Part shown: positions 16,122 through 23,218 of the stretch, one piece after another
How the letters are laid out: each line of letters starts with the position of its first letter
Position numbering within the stretch: the stretch's first letter is position 1
NCBI GenBank assembly: GCA_964420065.1
Contig: CAYQQK010000022.1
Location: 1-27,817 of the forward strand
Reading direction: 5' to 3'
DNA length: 27,817 nt
Source of the DNA: CAYQQK01 sp964420065
GTDB lineage: Bacteria; Bacillota; Dethiobacteria; DTU022
Notes under the pieces: generated by a model
Told to the model about the DNA's origin: nothing
The model's database searches: none
What the model saw: only the letters and a program-made list of their open reading frames with translations
Made by a program: the position numbers and the translations under genes

Positions 16122-16775
16122 TTACTGTAGTATATGTTTCCGCGGTCCGATCGTGCAGGGTGCAAAAAAGGTGCAACCTTCAGTATAACCGCCGGCCGGG
16201 CCAGGAACCACGGGGTATGATCCAACCCTGTCAGTTTCTATTTTTGCCGGCCGGGTCTCGACACGGCAATCGACTAAATCCAGGGTTACGCCGGCGGCGC
16301 CACTCATAAAAAGTGCCCCCGGCAAAGGCTGGGATTGGCGGCAAAACTCTTTCTGAAACCGGGTGACGCCTATTTGGCCGGTCCGGTCCCGGTAGACAAC
16401 AACCAGTTTGACCAGAAAAGCAACCTCCAGAACGACCCGGTGGCAGAATTGTAGGGGATGGATGTGACATTTTTTAACCCGAACTGCAGCTATCCGGCAT
16501 GAAATTATTTCATGTGGCGGACCCGCAGTAAGCAAAGGGGCGGGGGATGAGGGACACCATTGCACAGCAACCAGGCGCCTGCTCCGGGTGCGGCTGAACA
16601 GTTTCTTCACCAGAAGACATGCTTTTTCTACAGGCAGCCTGACAAAACAAAGATAGTTGTTTGCATTGATCGCAAAATCGGTAAACGCAGCCATGATTTC
16701 GCATGCTTCCCTTGAAATCCGTCCCGCACGGTTGGGCCATCCCCGGTTTCCGGCCGCAGACAGGTTTTTTCCCAT
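16122..16775 (-). CDS. Cys-rich protein, possibly SPOCS/DUF3794-like (spore coat)
   Basis: The reading frame is 217 codons; the true start may be the ATG at 16694 (MAAFTDFAI), since the one at 16775 lacks a ribosome-binding site. The protein has about ten cysteines and a C-terminal beta-rich half: VVLEVAFLVKLVVVYRDR, then GVTRFQKEFCRQ, then GVTLDLVDCRVETRPAKI. This order of strands resembles the SPOCS/DUF3794 domain of spore coat and SipL-type proteins, but the match is by eye. It ends 18 bases before the beta-rich gene at 15621 and starts 4 bases after the zinc-ribbon gene. A coding role is likely but not certain, because GC-rich shadow frames are also open here. Confidence 0.5.
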   Translation of the reverse strand: MGKNLSAAGNRGWPNRAGRISREACEIMAAFTDFAINANNYLCFVRLPVEKACLLVKKLFSRTRSRRLVAVQWCPSSPAPLLTAGPPHEIISCRIAAVRVKKCHIHPLQFCHRVVLEVAFLVKLVVVYRDRTGQIGVTRFQKEFCRQSQPLPGALFMSGAAGVTLDLVDCRVETRPAKIETDRVGSYPVVPGPAGGYTEGCTFFAPCTIGPRKHILQ

Positions 16776-16778
16776 TAT

Positions 16779-16973
16779 TTATTTATATGTTTGGCTGGAT
16801 TTTTTGTGATCGCTTTCCAGATTGGTCGGGATCAGGGAACCGTCCTCTTCAATGTAAAAAACTTGCGGTTCGTGTTGTGGAGAAAAAGAAAATTCAAGCA
16901 AACAGTGCCAACAATAATACTGGTTGGCCCCTATTTTCCCCGTGTTACGACCGTGACAAACCGGGCATTGCAT
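16779..16973 (-). CDS. Small zinc-ribbon protein
   Basis: This 64-residue protein has two CxxC knuckles, CPVC (C3, C6) and CWHC (C21, C24), which would bind one zinc ion, followed by an acidic tail with VFYIEEDGSLIP. Such ribbons serve in nucleic-acid or protein binding; no specific function is evident. The start at 16973 was chosen because AGGTGA lies 5 bases upstream; the frame is open further but runs through repeat DNA. Confidence 0.7.
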   Translation of the reverse strand: MQCPVCHGRNTGKIGANQYYCWHCLLEFSFSPQHEPQVFYIEEDGSLIPTNLESDHKKSSQTYK

Positions 16974-17029
16974 CGCTATCACCTGTACATTAAAGATTTG
17001 GCAGTAGTATGCCCTTTTCCCCTCAGGCC

Positions 17030-17129
17030 TACTCATGACCGGGGGAAGATTCCCGCTGTTGGCACGAATCCACAACTGCTTGGGCGGATTCCCCGAACCC
17101 ATCATACGCGAAAACCGTCCCTCCGGTTC
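17030..17129. repeat. Dispersed palindromic repeat, copy 2
   Basis: Positions 17088-17129 match 12359-12400 at 38 of 42 positions, and CACAACTGCT at 17071-17080 matches 12349-12358, with seven extra bases between. The left arm is present only in a diverged form starting near 17040, so the stem is weaker than in copy 1. The element abuts mnmA: its last two bases overlap the mnmA stop codon. Together with the ribosome-binding site of the zinc-ribbon gene it fills the 154-base gap between the two genes. Confidence 0.65.
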
Positions 17130-18213
17130 AGAAAGCTTTGCAAATAATGCCACCACCCAGAACCAGATCGCCACGGTAAAATACCGCCGCCTGTCCGGGA
17201 GCCACCGCCGGCTGGGGCCGATCAAAACAGACCCGCAGCGTTCTTCCTCCCGGCAACAATTTTAGACCGGCTGTAACTTCCGGTGAACGATAACGAATTT
17301 TGATCGAGGCCCGTTTGACCGTACCCAGGTCCGGTACGGATACCGGATTGAGACAGGCCACGATCATTCCCGCCCGGGCCAGTTCTTCCTTGCCACCGAC
17401 AACCAGGGTATTCTCGTTTTTCCGGATCTCCAGCACATACTGCGGCCGGGTGGAAGTCAGACCAAGGCCGTGACGCTGTCCTACCGTGTAAAAAGGGATA
17501 CCCCGGTGCGTTCCCAGGACCGTTCCGGCACGGTTTACGATCGGACCGGGAGAACCTTCCACCCCCCGGCTCTCCAAAAATTCCCGGTAGTTGTTCCCCG
17601 GAATAAAACAGATTTCCTGACTATCCCGTTTTTCTGCCGGCACCAGACTGCGTTCCAACGCCAGGCGGCGCACTTCCATTTTGCTCTTTTCCCCCAGGGG
17701 AAAAAGAGAACGGGCCAATTGTTCCTGGGAAAGGTTAAACAACATGTACGACTGGTCTTTTTCCGGGTCGTGTCCTTTGCGTAAAAGAAAACGTTTGCGT
17801 CGGGGGCAGTACTCCGTCCGGGCATAGTGCCCGGTGGCCAAAAATGCCGCTTCCAGTTCCTGCGCCTTTTGCAAAAGCGTCGTGAATTTAAGCATACGAT
17901 TGCACGAGATGCACGGGTTGGGAGTCCGCCCACAACGGTACTGATCAATAAAAGGATCAACTACTTTACGCCGAAATCTTTCCCGGGCATCGATCACATG
18001 GTGCGCGATACCGAGGCGGTCGGCAATGCGGCGGGCGTCGGCGACCGCCCCCGAAGCACGGCAGCGGTCACCCGGTCCGTGTAAACCGAGATTTCGTTCT
18101 TCCCACAAAAACAGGGTAACACCGATCACCGCCCAACCCTCTTCAAGCAACAACGCAGCCGCAACTGCGCTGTCCACGCCTCCGCTCAGGGCCACCAATA
18201 TTTTTCCGTGCAT
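17128..18213 (-). CDS. mnmA: tRNA-specific 2-thiouridylase MnmA
   Basis: This 361-residue enzyme makes 2-thiouridine at position 34 of tRNAs for Lys, Glu and Gln, using ATP and a persulfide sulfur. The PP-loop SGGVDS follows the first strand (KILVALSGGVDS). The two catalytic cysteines are C104 in NPCISCN and C202 in DSQEICFI. The GQRHGLG and central-domain segments are intact. The ATG at 18213 is 12 bases after GGAGG; a TTG two codons earlier is closer to ideal spacing. It lies 35 bases after the YigZ-family gene. No cysteine desulfurase gene accompanies it here. Confidence 0.96.
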   Translation of the reverse strand: MHGKILVALSGGVDSAVAAALLLEEGWAVIGVTLFLWEERNLGLHGPGDRCRASGAVADARRIADRLGIAHHVIDARERFRRKVVDPFIDQYRCGRTPNPCISCNRMLKFTTLLQKAQELEAAFLATGHYARTEYCPRRKRFLLRKGHDPEKDQSYMLFNLSQEQLARSLFPLGEKSKMEVRRLALERSLVPAEKRDSQEICFIPGNNYREFLESRGVEGSPGPIVNRAGTVLGTHRGIPFYTVGQRHGLGLTSTRPQYVLEIRKNENTLVVGGKEELARAGMIVACLNPVSVPDLGTVKRASIKIRYRSPEVTAGLKLLPGGRTLRVCFDRPQPAVAPGQAAVFYRGDLVLGGGIICKAF

Positions 18214-18248
18214 GGACAAGCACAACCTCCCCCCGGTCCTTTTAACAA

Positions 18249-18890
18249 TCACCCTCTACTGCCCGGCAACTTTTTCAAGTTCCCCCGCCCGGAGGTAAGG
18301 TTTTGAAAACTGGTTTCAAAAACAGCGGATTTCCGCTGCGGCACCGATACTTTCACTATCACCGTATGAGCCGTGTACTCGACTGCCAGTACTGTCCCTT
18401 CGTGCCCTTCAATCTGTGCAAACAGGATGCCGGTATCATCAAAAGGAGCCTCCAGACGATAACGAAAAACTCCTTCCCTTTTCACCAGTTTTGCCTGTTC
18501 CAGGCAGGCGCGAGCACAGGAACGATAGGCACGGGTTAACCCGCCGATGCCAAGCTTGACCCCGCCAAACCAACGCGTCGCCACCAGCACAACGTCGCTT
18601 ACCCCAGCCCCACGGAGTTGTTGCAACAAGGGCGGCCCGGCTGAACCGGCGGGTTCCCGCGCATCGCTGTACCGTTCTTCCAAGGCCGGTCCACCCCCGA
18701 GGCGGAAGGCAAAGGTATGGTGAGTTGCTTCCGGAAATTCATTTTCTACCGTTTGAATGTGGTTTCCAGCGGTTTCCACGTTTGAAGCAGGCGCCAGGCT
18801 GCCCATAAACCGGCATGCTCCCACAGCCAGTTTCACCCGCACCTCCTCTGTCACCGTACGGTAGCAGTAGTTCCCTTCATTCCCGCTCAT
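18249..18890 (-). CDS. YigZ/IMPACT family (UPF0029) protein
   Basis: This 213-residue protein has the N-terminal UPF0029/Impact domain with HTFAFRLG, SDAREPAGSAGPPLL and the hallmark VLVATRWFGGVKLGIGGLTRAY, followed by a C-terminal ferredoxin-like DUF1949 domain (EAPFDDTG to VKVSVP). The family is linked to translation or ribosome control, but the molecular role of bacterial members is not settled. It starts at 18890 (MSGNEGNYCYRTV) behind its own promoter and precedes mnmA, probably as a two-gene operon. Confidence 0.93.
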   Translation of the reverse strand: MSGNEGNYCYRTVTEEVRVKLAVGACRFMGSLAPASNVETAGNHIQTVENEFPEATHHTFAFRLGGGPALEERYSDAREPAGSAGPPLLQQLRGAGVSDVVLVATRWFGGVKLGIGGLTRAYRSCARACLEQAKLVKREGVFRYRLEAPFDDTGILFAQIEGHEGTVLAVEYTAHTVIVKVSVPQRKSAVFETSFQNLTSGRGNLKKLPGSRG

Positions 18891-18956
18891 CTTTTATCAA
18901 ATCCGGATTCCCCGGCATGTTTAAGCCTCCACCGGAAGACATTTTTTACCGGATCA

Positions 18957-18984
18957 ATTATATCATGCCTGCAACTACAGGCAA
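18957..18984 (-). promoter_or_regulatory. Promoter for yigZ-mnmA, with overlapping palindrome
   Basis: On the minus strand TTGCCT (18979-18984) and a perfect TATAAT (18957-18962) are 16 bases apart. A palindrome with 6-base arms (TGCCTG / CAGGCA, 18966-18971 and 18978-18983) fills the spacer and reaches into the -35 box, so it could be an operator or the end hairpin of an upstream transcript. Confidence 0.55.
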
Positions 18985-19002
18985 ATTTTTATTCGGGAAA
19001 AT

Positions 19003-19863
19003 TTAAAAATGCACCCGCCGGAACAACACGATTACCCGGTCCAGCTCAGGGTAACGCGTTTGCAAGGTGGAACGGACGAACCCGGCGACGTGCTTTCGGG
19101 TTGCCCGATCCGCAGTACCCGCAAAACGCAGCACAAGGCCCAGGCAAAGTTTTCCTCGGCTACGATATAAACGGGCTGCAGTGACCCCGACCGCCTTTTT
19201 CAGCTCCGGCAGCGCCGTTTGTAAAACCTTGCGCAACCTTCCGCCGGCATCGTTTCCCGGAAAATAAAAATATCCGTAAAATGCCTCCATCCCCAGGCAG
19301 ACCATGAAAAGGCCGTAAAACGGCAACAGTATCATTTTCAACCAGGGGAATCCACTCCGGGCCGATATTATTGCCATCAAAAGCAAGATTTGGAATAGAA
19401 GATCGCGATGCAGACAGAACGCCAGGGCGGTATGGGCAATGCTATCTTTTACCTCCCGGCAACCGTCCAGATGGCGTTCCAGGGCTACCCCCAAAAACAA
19501 GCTTGTCCCGATCACAATGACAACAGTTTTTCCGGCAGATACAACATCGGGTAAAATTGCCGCCATTGTCAAAATGACGGCGCCACCGCAGAACCCCTGG
19601 AAACCGGCCATAGCATATCCCACCGGTAGAGGAAATTGGGGACACTTTCGCCCTGTTTTGGAGGGCTGCAGTTTCCTTTCCCATTCGCGCCCCGTTGCCG
19701 CCAGCAGCCCCAGATCCAGAATGGTTAGAAATGCCTGGGCCGCCATGATCGTGCTGCTTGAAGCAACCCCCGTCCCCAAGCGTAATACCGCCAGAACGAT
19801 CGCCGCGATCGACGGGAACATTGTATCATAGCGGTTTTGGAAACACCCCCGGACCGGAACCAT
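19003..19863 (-). CDS. Degenerate cation diffusion facilitator-like membrane protein
   Basis: This protein of about 286 residues has five to six transmembrane helices and a C-terminal soluble domain (KKAVGVTAARLYRSRGKL to the end) that resembles the CDF dimerisation domain, including a RYPELDRVIV end. Helix 2 shows a CDF-like line-up, but the metal site HxxxD reads L-x-x-x-D (AQAFLTILD). In the helix-5 equivalent it reads C-x-x-x-D (AFCLHRDLL). Both histidines needed for Zn/Mn transport are therefore absent. It may be a non-transporting paralogue or carry something else. The start at 19863 has GGGGGG 8 bases upstream within a hairpin. Confidence 0.6.
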   Translation of the reverse strand: MVPVRGCFQNRYDTMFPSIAAIVLAVLRLGTGVASSSTIMAAQAFLTILDLGLLAATGREWERKLQPSKTGRKCPQFPLPVGYAMAGFQGFCGGAVILTMAAILPDVVSAGKTVVIVIGTSLFLGVALERHLDGCREVKDSIAHTALAFCLHRDLLFQILLLMAIISARSGFPWLKMILLPFYGLFMVCLGMEAFYGYFYFPGNDAGGRLRKVLQTALPELKKAVGVTAARLYRSRGKLCLGLVLRFAGTADRATRKHVAGFVRSTLQTRYPELDRVIVLFRRVHF

Positions 19864-19870
19864 GATCATC

Positions 19871-19904
19871 ACCCCCCGTTTCCATTATAGGAAACAGGAG
19901 GGGT
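19871..19904 (-). promoter_or_regulatory. Hairpin enclosing the ribosome-binding site of the CDF-like gene
   Basis: Inverted arms 19871-19883 and 19890-19904 pair over about 13 bp with two bulged A's around a 6-base loop. On the minus strand the 3' arm contains GGGGGG, the ribosome-binding site of the CDF-like gene, so the structure would hide it. It could also act as a weak terminator after the TIGR04086 gene, but no T-run follows. Confidence 0.5.
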
Positions 19905-19941
19905 GAAGGTGCCGACGCCGGATCCGGGGCCGGCAATCCGG

Positions 19942-20346
19942 TCAGGCGTTGACGCCCCACATACCGCCGGCGGCGCCAAAAGCAAACCCAAGAAAAACCT
20001 TGGTCAGCACCAAAATGTTAAACGAAAAGTCAGGTATCAAGAAGGCGCTCAATACCAACAACAGCAATACGTAGAGCAACCCGACCATACCCCCGTGGAA
20101 CCAGCCCCGGTAACCGATCCGGCGGCCTGTAAAACGGGAACCGGCCAGAATTGCCAGTAGACTGATCCCGAACACGAGGTAGGGTGAAATTTTCTCCGGG
20201 ACCGCAGTCCAATGCAGCACAAGCGAGGCCAAAAGCAGCAACATCAGGGAAATAATCAAAGCCAGCAGGACCCCCCTGGCAACAGCCCCTACCGCCGGGT
20301 TGCGCAGCCCGGCCGGGGGAACAACTGTATTCGGGCGGCGGTTCAT
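19942..20346 (-). CDS. TIGR04086 family membrane protein
   Basis: This 134-residue protein has four transmembrane helices (about residues 26-48, 54-72, 86-104 and 110-130) and a basic, Pro-rich N-terminus. It matches the TIGR04086 family, a four-helix membrane protein of unknown function found next to yajC in Clostridia. The start at 20346 (MNRRPNTVV) has a near-perfect AGGAGGTGA 5 bases upstream, located in the loop of a long hairpin. In many Clostridia the SCIFF peptide gene follows this gene; here no such gene is seen and the CDF-like gene is next. Confidence 0.85.
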   Translation of the reverse strand: MNRRPNTVVPPAGLRNPAVGAVARGVLLALIISLMLLLLASLVLHWTAVPEKISPYLVFGISLLAILAGSRFTGRRIGYRGWFHGGMVGLLYVLLLLVLSAFLIPDFSFNILVLTKVFLGFAFGAAGGMWGVNA

Positions 20347-20382
20347 AGGTTCACCTCCTACCAAAACCTATGAACCGCCGCC
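20334..20382 (-). promoter_or_regulatory. Long perfect hairpin over the TIGR04086 translation start
   Basis: Two perfect 18-base arms, 20334-20351 and 20365-20382, enclose a 13-base loop. On the minus-strand mRNA the loop displays the AGGAGGTG ribosome-binding site while the ATG and next four codons lie in the 3' arm. The hairpin begins just after the yajC stop. On the plus strand the same stem is followed by TGTTTTTA, so it also resembles a terminator for plus-strand transcripts. Confidence 0.7.
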
Positions 20383-20387
20383 TGTTT

Positions 20388-20669
20388 TTATGCTTCTTCT
20401 TCCTCGATCACCCGGTCAATGCCCTGGCGAGAAAATTTAAGATTGACGTTATCGGCTACCCGTACCGTAAGCACATCATCGTTGATGTCCCGGATCAGGC
20501 CGTGAATACCACCGATGGTGACCACCCGATCGCCTTTTTGAAGACTGCTCAGGAGCTCTTGCCGTTTTTTCTGGTGCTTCTGTTGCGGCCGGATCAGCAG
20601 GAAATAAAAGATCACGAAAAGGAGAATCAGTGGTAAAAAAGCACCTAACTGTCCGAATTGTTCTGGCAC
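20388..20669 (-). CDS. yajC: Preprotein translocase accessory subunit YajC
   Basis: This 93-residue protein is YajC, a single-pass membrane protein of the SecDF-YajC complex. The one hydrophobic helix (FLPLILLFVIFYFLLIRPQQ, residues 11-30) ends in the family's RPQQK motif, followed by a small soluble domain with KGDRVVTIGGIHG. It starts with GTG at 20669, three bases after the tgt stop, with GGGGGTGG upstream. The tgt-yajC pair is widely conserved. secD/secF are not in the window. Confidence 0.95.
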   Translation of the reverse strand: MPEQFGQLGAFLPLILLFVIFYFLLIRPQQKHQKKRQELLSSLQKGDRVVTIGGIHGLIRDINDDVLTVRVADNVNLKFSRQGIDRVIEEEEA

Positions 20670-20672
20670 TAC

Positions 20673-21797
20673 TCATCCACCCCCGTACGTTTTCATAAGT
20701 TGAGACCCCTGCGCTTCGTAAAATTCGGTAAAACATTCTTCATCCACCGCCCGGCGTATTTCTCCCATCAGGCGGGCCAAGAAAAACAGGTTGTGATAGG
20801 CGGCCAGCCTGATCCCGAGGATCTCCCGCGCATTGATCAAGTGCCGGATGTAAGCCCGATTGAAACGGCGGCAGACCGGGCAGCCGCAGGCCTTATCCAG
20901 CGGCGCCATATCCGCGGTATAGGCGGCATTCCTGATTGCCAGGTAACCCTGACCGGTTAAAACCCGCCCATGGCGCGCCAACCGGGTCGGTAAAACACAA
21001 TCAAAAAGGTCGATTCCCCGCCGCACGCCCTCGATGAGGGCATCCGGGGAACCAACCCCCATTAAATAACGCGGCTTGCCCGGGGGAAGTTCCGGCACGG
21101 TTGCCTCCAGCATGCGGTACATCGTTTCTTTCGGTTCCCTGACACTCAATCCTCCGATCGCGTAGCCCGGAAAATCCATTGAAACCAGATCCCGAGCCGA
21201 ACGACGGCGCAAGTCGGGGTAAATACTTCCCTGGACAATGCCGAACACGGCCTGTCCCCGCCTTTGGTGAGTTTGCAAACAGCGCCAGGCCCAGCGGGTC
21301 GTCCGCTCGACCGCCTCCCGCGCGTTTTCCGGGCTGCAGGGAAACGGAGAGCATTGATCCAGGACCATGGCGATATCGGATCCAAGAACATTTTGCACGC
21401 GGATGACCCGTTCCGGGGTGAGAAAATGGGTTGAACCATCGACGTGCGAACGGAAACTAACCCCGTTGTCCTCAACCCGCCGCAACCGTTCCAGGCTAAA
21501 TACCTGGAAGCCTCCGCTGTCGGTCAAGATGCCGCCCCGCCATCCGGTAAAACGGTGCAGCCCCCCGGCGCGGGCGATGACCTCGATCCCGGGACGAAGG
21601 TAGAGGTGGTAAGTGTTGCCCAGGATCAGCGCCGCCCCCAGTTCATCCAGTTCCCCGGCGGTAATTCCCTTGACCGTCCCCTGGGTGCCCACAGGCATAA
21701 AAGCCGGTGTCTCTACCGTCGCGTGGGCCGTCACCAAACGGCCCCGGCGGGCGCCCGTATGGGGACAGGTTTTTAGCAAGTCGAAACTGATGGGCAT
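20673..21797 (-). CDS. tgt: Queuine tRNA-ribosyltransferase (bacterial TGT)
   Basis: This 374-residue enzyme exchanges guanine 34 of tRNAs with GUN anticodons for preQ1. The nucleophile/acid Asp is in GILTDSGGFQVFSL and the second Asp in RGIDLFDCVLPTRLARHG. The zinc site CGCPVC-x18-H is complete (CGCPVCRRFNRAYIRHL, then further His). Length is normal. The start at 21797 (MPISFDLL) fits the family; the frame continues to 21845 but that part overlies the promoter. It acts with queA directly upstream and relies on preQ1 or preQ0 supply, which queT at 27073 could provide. Confidence 0.97.
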   Translation of the reverse strand: MPISFDLLKTCPHTGARRGRLVTAHATVETPAFMPVGTQGTVKGITAGELDELGAALILGNTYHLYLRPGIEVIARAGGLHRFTGWRGGILTDSGGFQVFSLERLRRVEDNGVSFRSHVDGSTHFLTPERVIRVQNVLGSDIAMVLDQCSPFPCSPENAREAVERTTRWAWRCLQTHQRRGQAVFGIVQGSIYPDLRRRSARDLVSMDFPGYAIGGLSVREPKETMYRMLEATVPELPPGKPRYLMGVGSPDALIEGVRRGIDLFDCVLPTRLARHGRVLTGQGYLAIRNAAYTADMAPLDKACGCPVCRRFNRAYIRHLINAREILGIRLAAYHNLFFLARLMGEIRRAVDEECFTEFYEAQGSQLMKTYGGG

Positions 21798-21818
21798 TCC
21801 TGGCACCTGTGACTTTAG

Positions 21819-21845
21819 ATTATAGTAACCGGGCATTCCTGTCAA
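21819..21845 (-). promoter_or_regulatory. Promoter for tgt-yajC
   Basis: On the minus strand a perfect TTGACA (21840-21845) and a perfect TATAAT (21819-21824) are separated by 15 bases, two short of ideal. It lies in the 75-base gap between queA and tgt. GGGCATTCCTG occurs twice here (about 21793 and 21831), once inside the promoter spacer and once over the tgt start. Confidence 0.55.
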
Positions 21846-21872
21846 TTGTTAAAACCGGACTGCCGTCAAGCA

Positions 21873-22958
21873 CTACCGGATCAACATACAGTCGCCGAAA
21901 CTAAAAAACCGGTATCGTTCCTGTACCGCCTCCCGGTAAGCTTCCAAAATACTTTCCCGGCCGGCAAAAGCGCTGACCAGCATTAGCAAGGTCGAACGGG
22001 GCAGATGAAAATTGGTCAGTAATGCCCCTACAACCCGGAACCTGAATCCGGGATAGATGAAAAGCCCGGTCCAACCATCCCGGGGCTGGACCATTCCTTC
22101 GGGACCGGCCGCCGACTCCAGAACTCGCACCGCGGTGGTCCCCACCGCAACAACCTTTCCGCCCCCGGCCCTGGTCTCATTAATCAGCTCTACACTTTTT
22201 TCATCCAAACAAAAATGCTCCCGGTGCATCACATGCTTTCGAAGATCCGCATCCTGAACCGGGCGAAAGGTTCCCGGCCCGATATGCAGGGTCACAAAGG
22301 TCCAGCGAATCCCCCGCCCGGCCAGCGCCGCAAAAACCTGTGGCGTGAAATGAAACCCGGCCGTTGGAGCGGCGCTGGACCCGGCTATAGCAGCATAGAT
22401 CGTTTGGTACTGCGCCGGATCCCGCAGCGGTACTTTGATGTAGGGCGGCAAAGGTACCTGCCCAAGTTGGGGCAACAGCTCTTCCAGAGGTTGTGAAAAT
22501 TCGGCTGTCCGCAGCCCTTCCCCACAATACTCTCGTATCGTCGCCTCCAGCCCACCGGCAAAAAGCACCCGGCTGCCGGGCATGAGCCTGCGTCCCGGCT
22601 TGACCATCACCTTCCAGATCCGCGGCGACTGCCGGTGCAACAGAAGCAACTCCGCCCGTCCCCCTCCCGTCGCCCGCCGCCCCGGGAGGCGGGCCGGAAT
22701 GACCCGGGTATTGTTCAATACGAGGAGATCCCCGCACTGCAGATGCTCCGGCAAACGGTAAAAAAATGAATGCTCCCGCGCCCCCGTCGCCCGCCGTAAA
22801 ACCAGCATCCGGGAACGATCCCGTTGTTCCAAAGGATGCTGCGCGATCAAAGCGGACGGCAGATCGTAGGCATAATTGTCGGTCACAAAGGCGTCACTGT
22901 TTGTTTGTATACAGTGCACACCGCCGGTGCAAGGGTTGGTCTCAGAAATTTGATCCAC
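21873..22958 (-). CDS. queA: S-adenosylmethionine:tRNA ribosyltransferase-isomerase QueA
   Basis: This enzyme adds the ribosyl group of SAM to preQ1 in tRNA, giving epoxyqueuosine. It shows the family N-terminus YDLPSALIAQHPLEQRDRSRML, the VLNNTRVIPARL segment, the AGFHFT motif and the C-terminal LTNFHLPRSTLLMLVSAF. The frame is 361 codons from a GTG at 22958 that overlaps the stop of the DUF2905 gene by one base. This gives an N-terminus about 22 residues longer than usual; the GTG at 22886 aligns better with relatives but has no ribosome-binding site. No queG/queH gene is nearby. Confidence 0.95.
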   Translation of the reverse strand: MDQISETNPCTGGVHCIQTNSDAFVTDNYAYDLPSALIAQHPLEQRDRSRMLVLRRATGAREHSFFYRLPEHLQCGDLLVLNNTRVIPARLPGRRATGGGRAELLLLHRQSPRIWKVMVKPGRRLMPGSRVLFAGGLEATIREYCGEGLRTAEFSQPLEELLPQLGQVPLPPYIKVPLRDPAQYQTIYAAIAGSSAAPTAGFHFTPQVFAALAGRGIRWTFVTLHIGPGTFRPVQDADLRKHVMHREHFCLDEKSVELINETRAGGGKVVAVGTTAVRVLESAAGPEGMVQPRDGWTGLFIYPGFRFRVVGALLTNFHLPRSTLLMLVSAFAGRESILEAYREAVQERYRFFSFGDCMLIR

Positions 22959-23173
22959 TATCTCTTGAACAGCCGGAGAAGCAAGGTTAACACGATACTG
23001 ATCCCAATCATGGTTGCCAGGGGAAAATAAAAAACATAGTTTTCTCCCCGGATCACAATATCCCCGGGCAGGCGTCCCAGGCCAAGCCGTCCGGCCAGCA
23101 AAAGCAACAGGCCTGTAGCCACCATGATTCCACCCAATCCCAGGAGTATTTTACCCAGGCTCTCCAAGCCCAT
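22958..23173 (-). CDS. DUF2905 family small membrane protein
   Basis: This 71-residue protein has two transmembrane helices (about residues 5-28 and 48-68) joined by the family-typical LPGDIVIRGENYVFYFPL loop. Function is unknown. Its position between ruvB and queA is the usual one in Clostridia. It begins 45 bases after the ruvB stop. Confidence 0.92.
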   Translation of the reverse strand: MGLESLGKILLGLGGIMVATGLLLLLAGRLGLGRLPGDIVIRGENYVFYFPLATMIGISIVLTLLLRLFKR

Positions 23174-23218
23174 GCCACTGCCTCCCCGTAACCGTGAAAT
23201 GGCCGCCCAAAAAACATC

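Noticed and set aside
16974..17225. 84-residue N-terminal extension of the zinc-ribbon protein
   Set aside because: It reads through repeat copy 2 and the end of mnmA, and the internal ATG has a well-spaced AGGTGA.
19884..19889. TATAAT as a promoter for the CDF-like gene
   Set aside because: It is the loop of the hairpin and no -35 box is present about 17 bases upstream (GCACCT instead).
19905..19941. SCIFF ranthipeptide gene after the TIGR04086 gene
   Set aside because: No six-cysteine peptide or radical SAM maturase is found here or in the neighbouring gaps.
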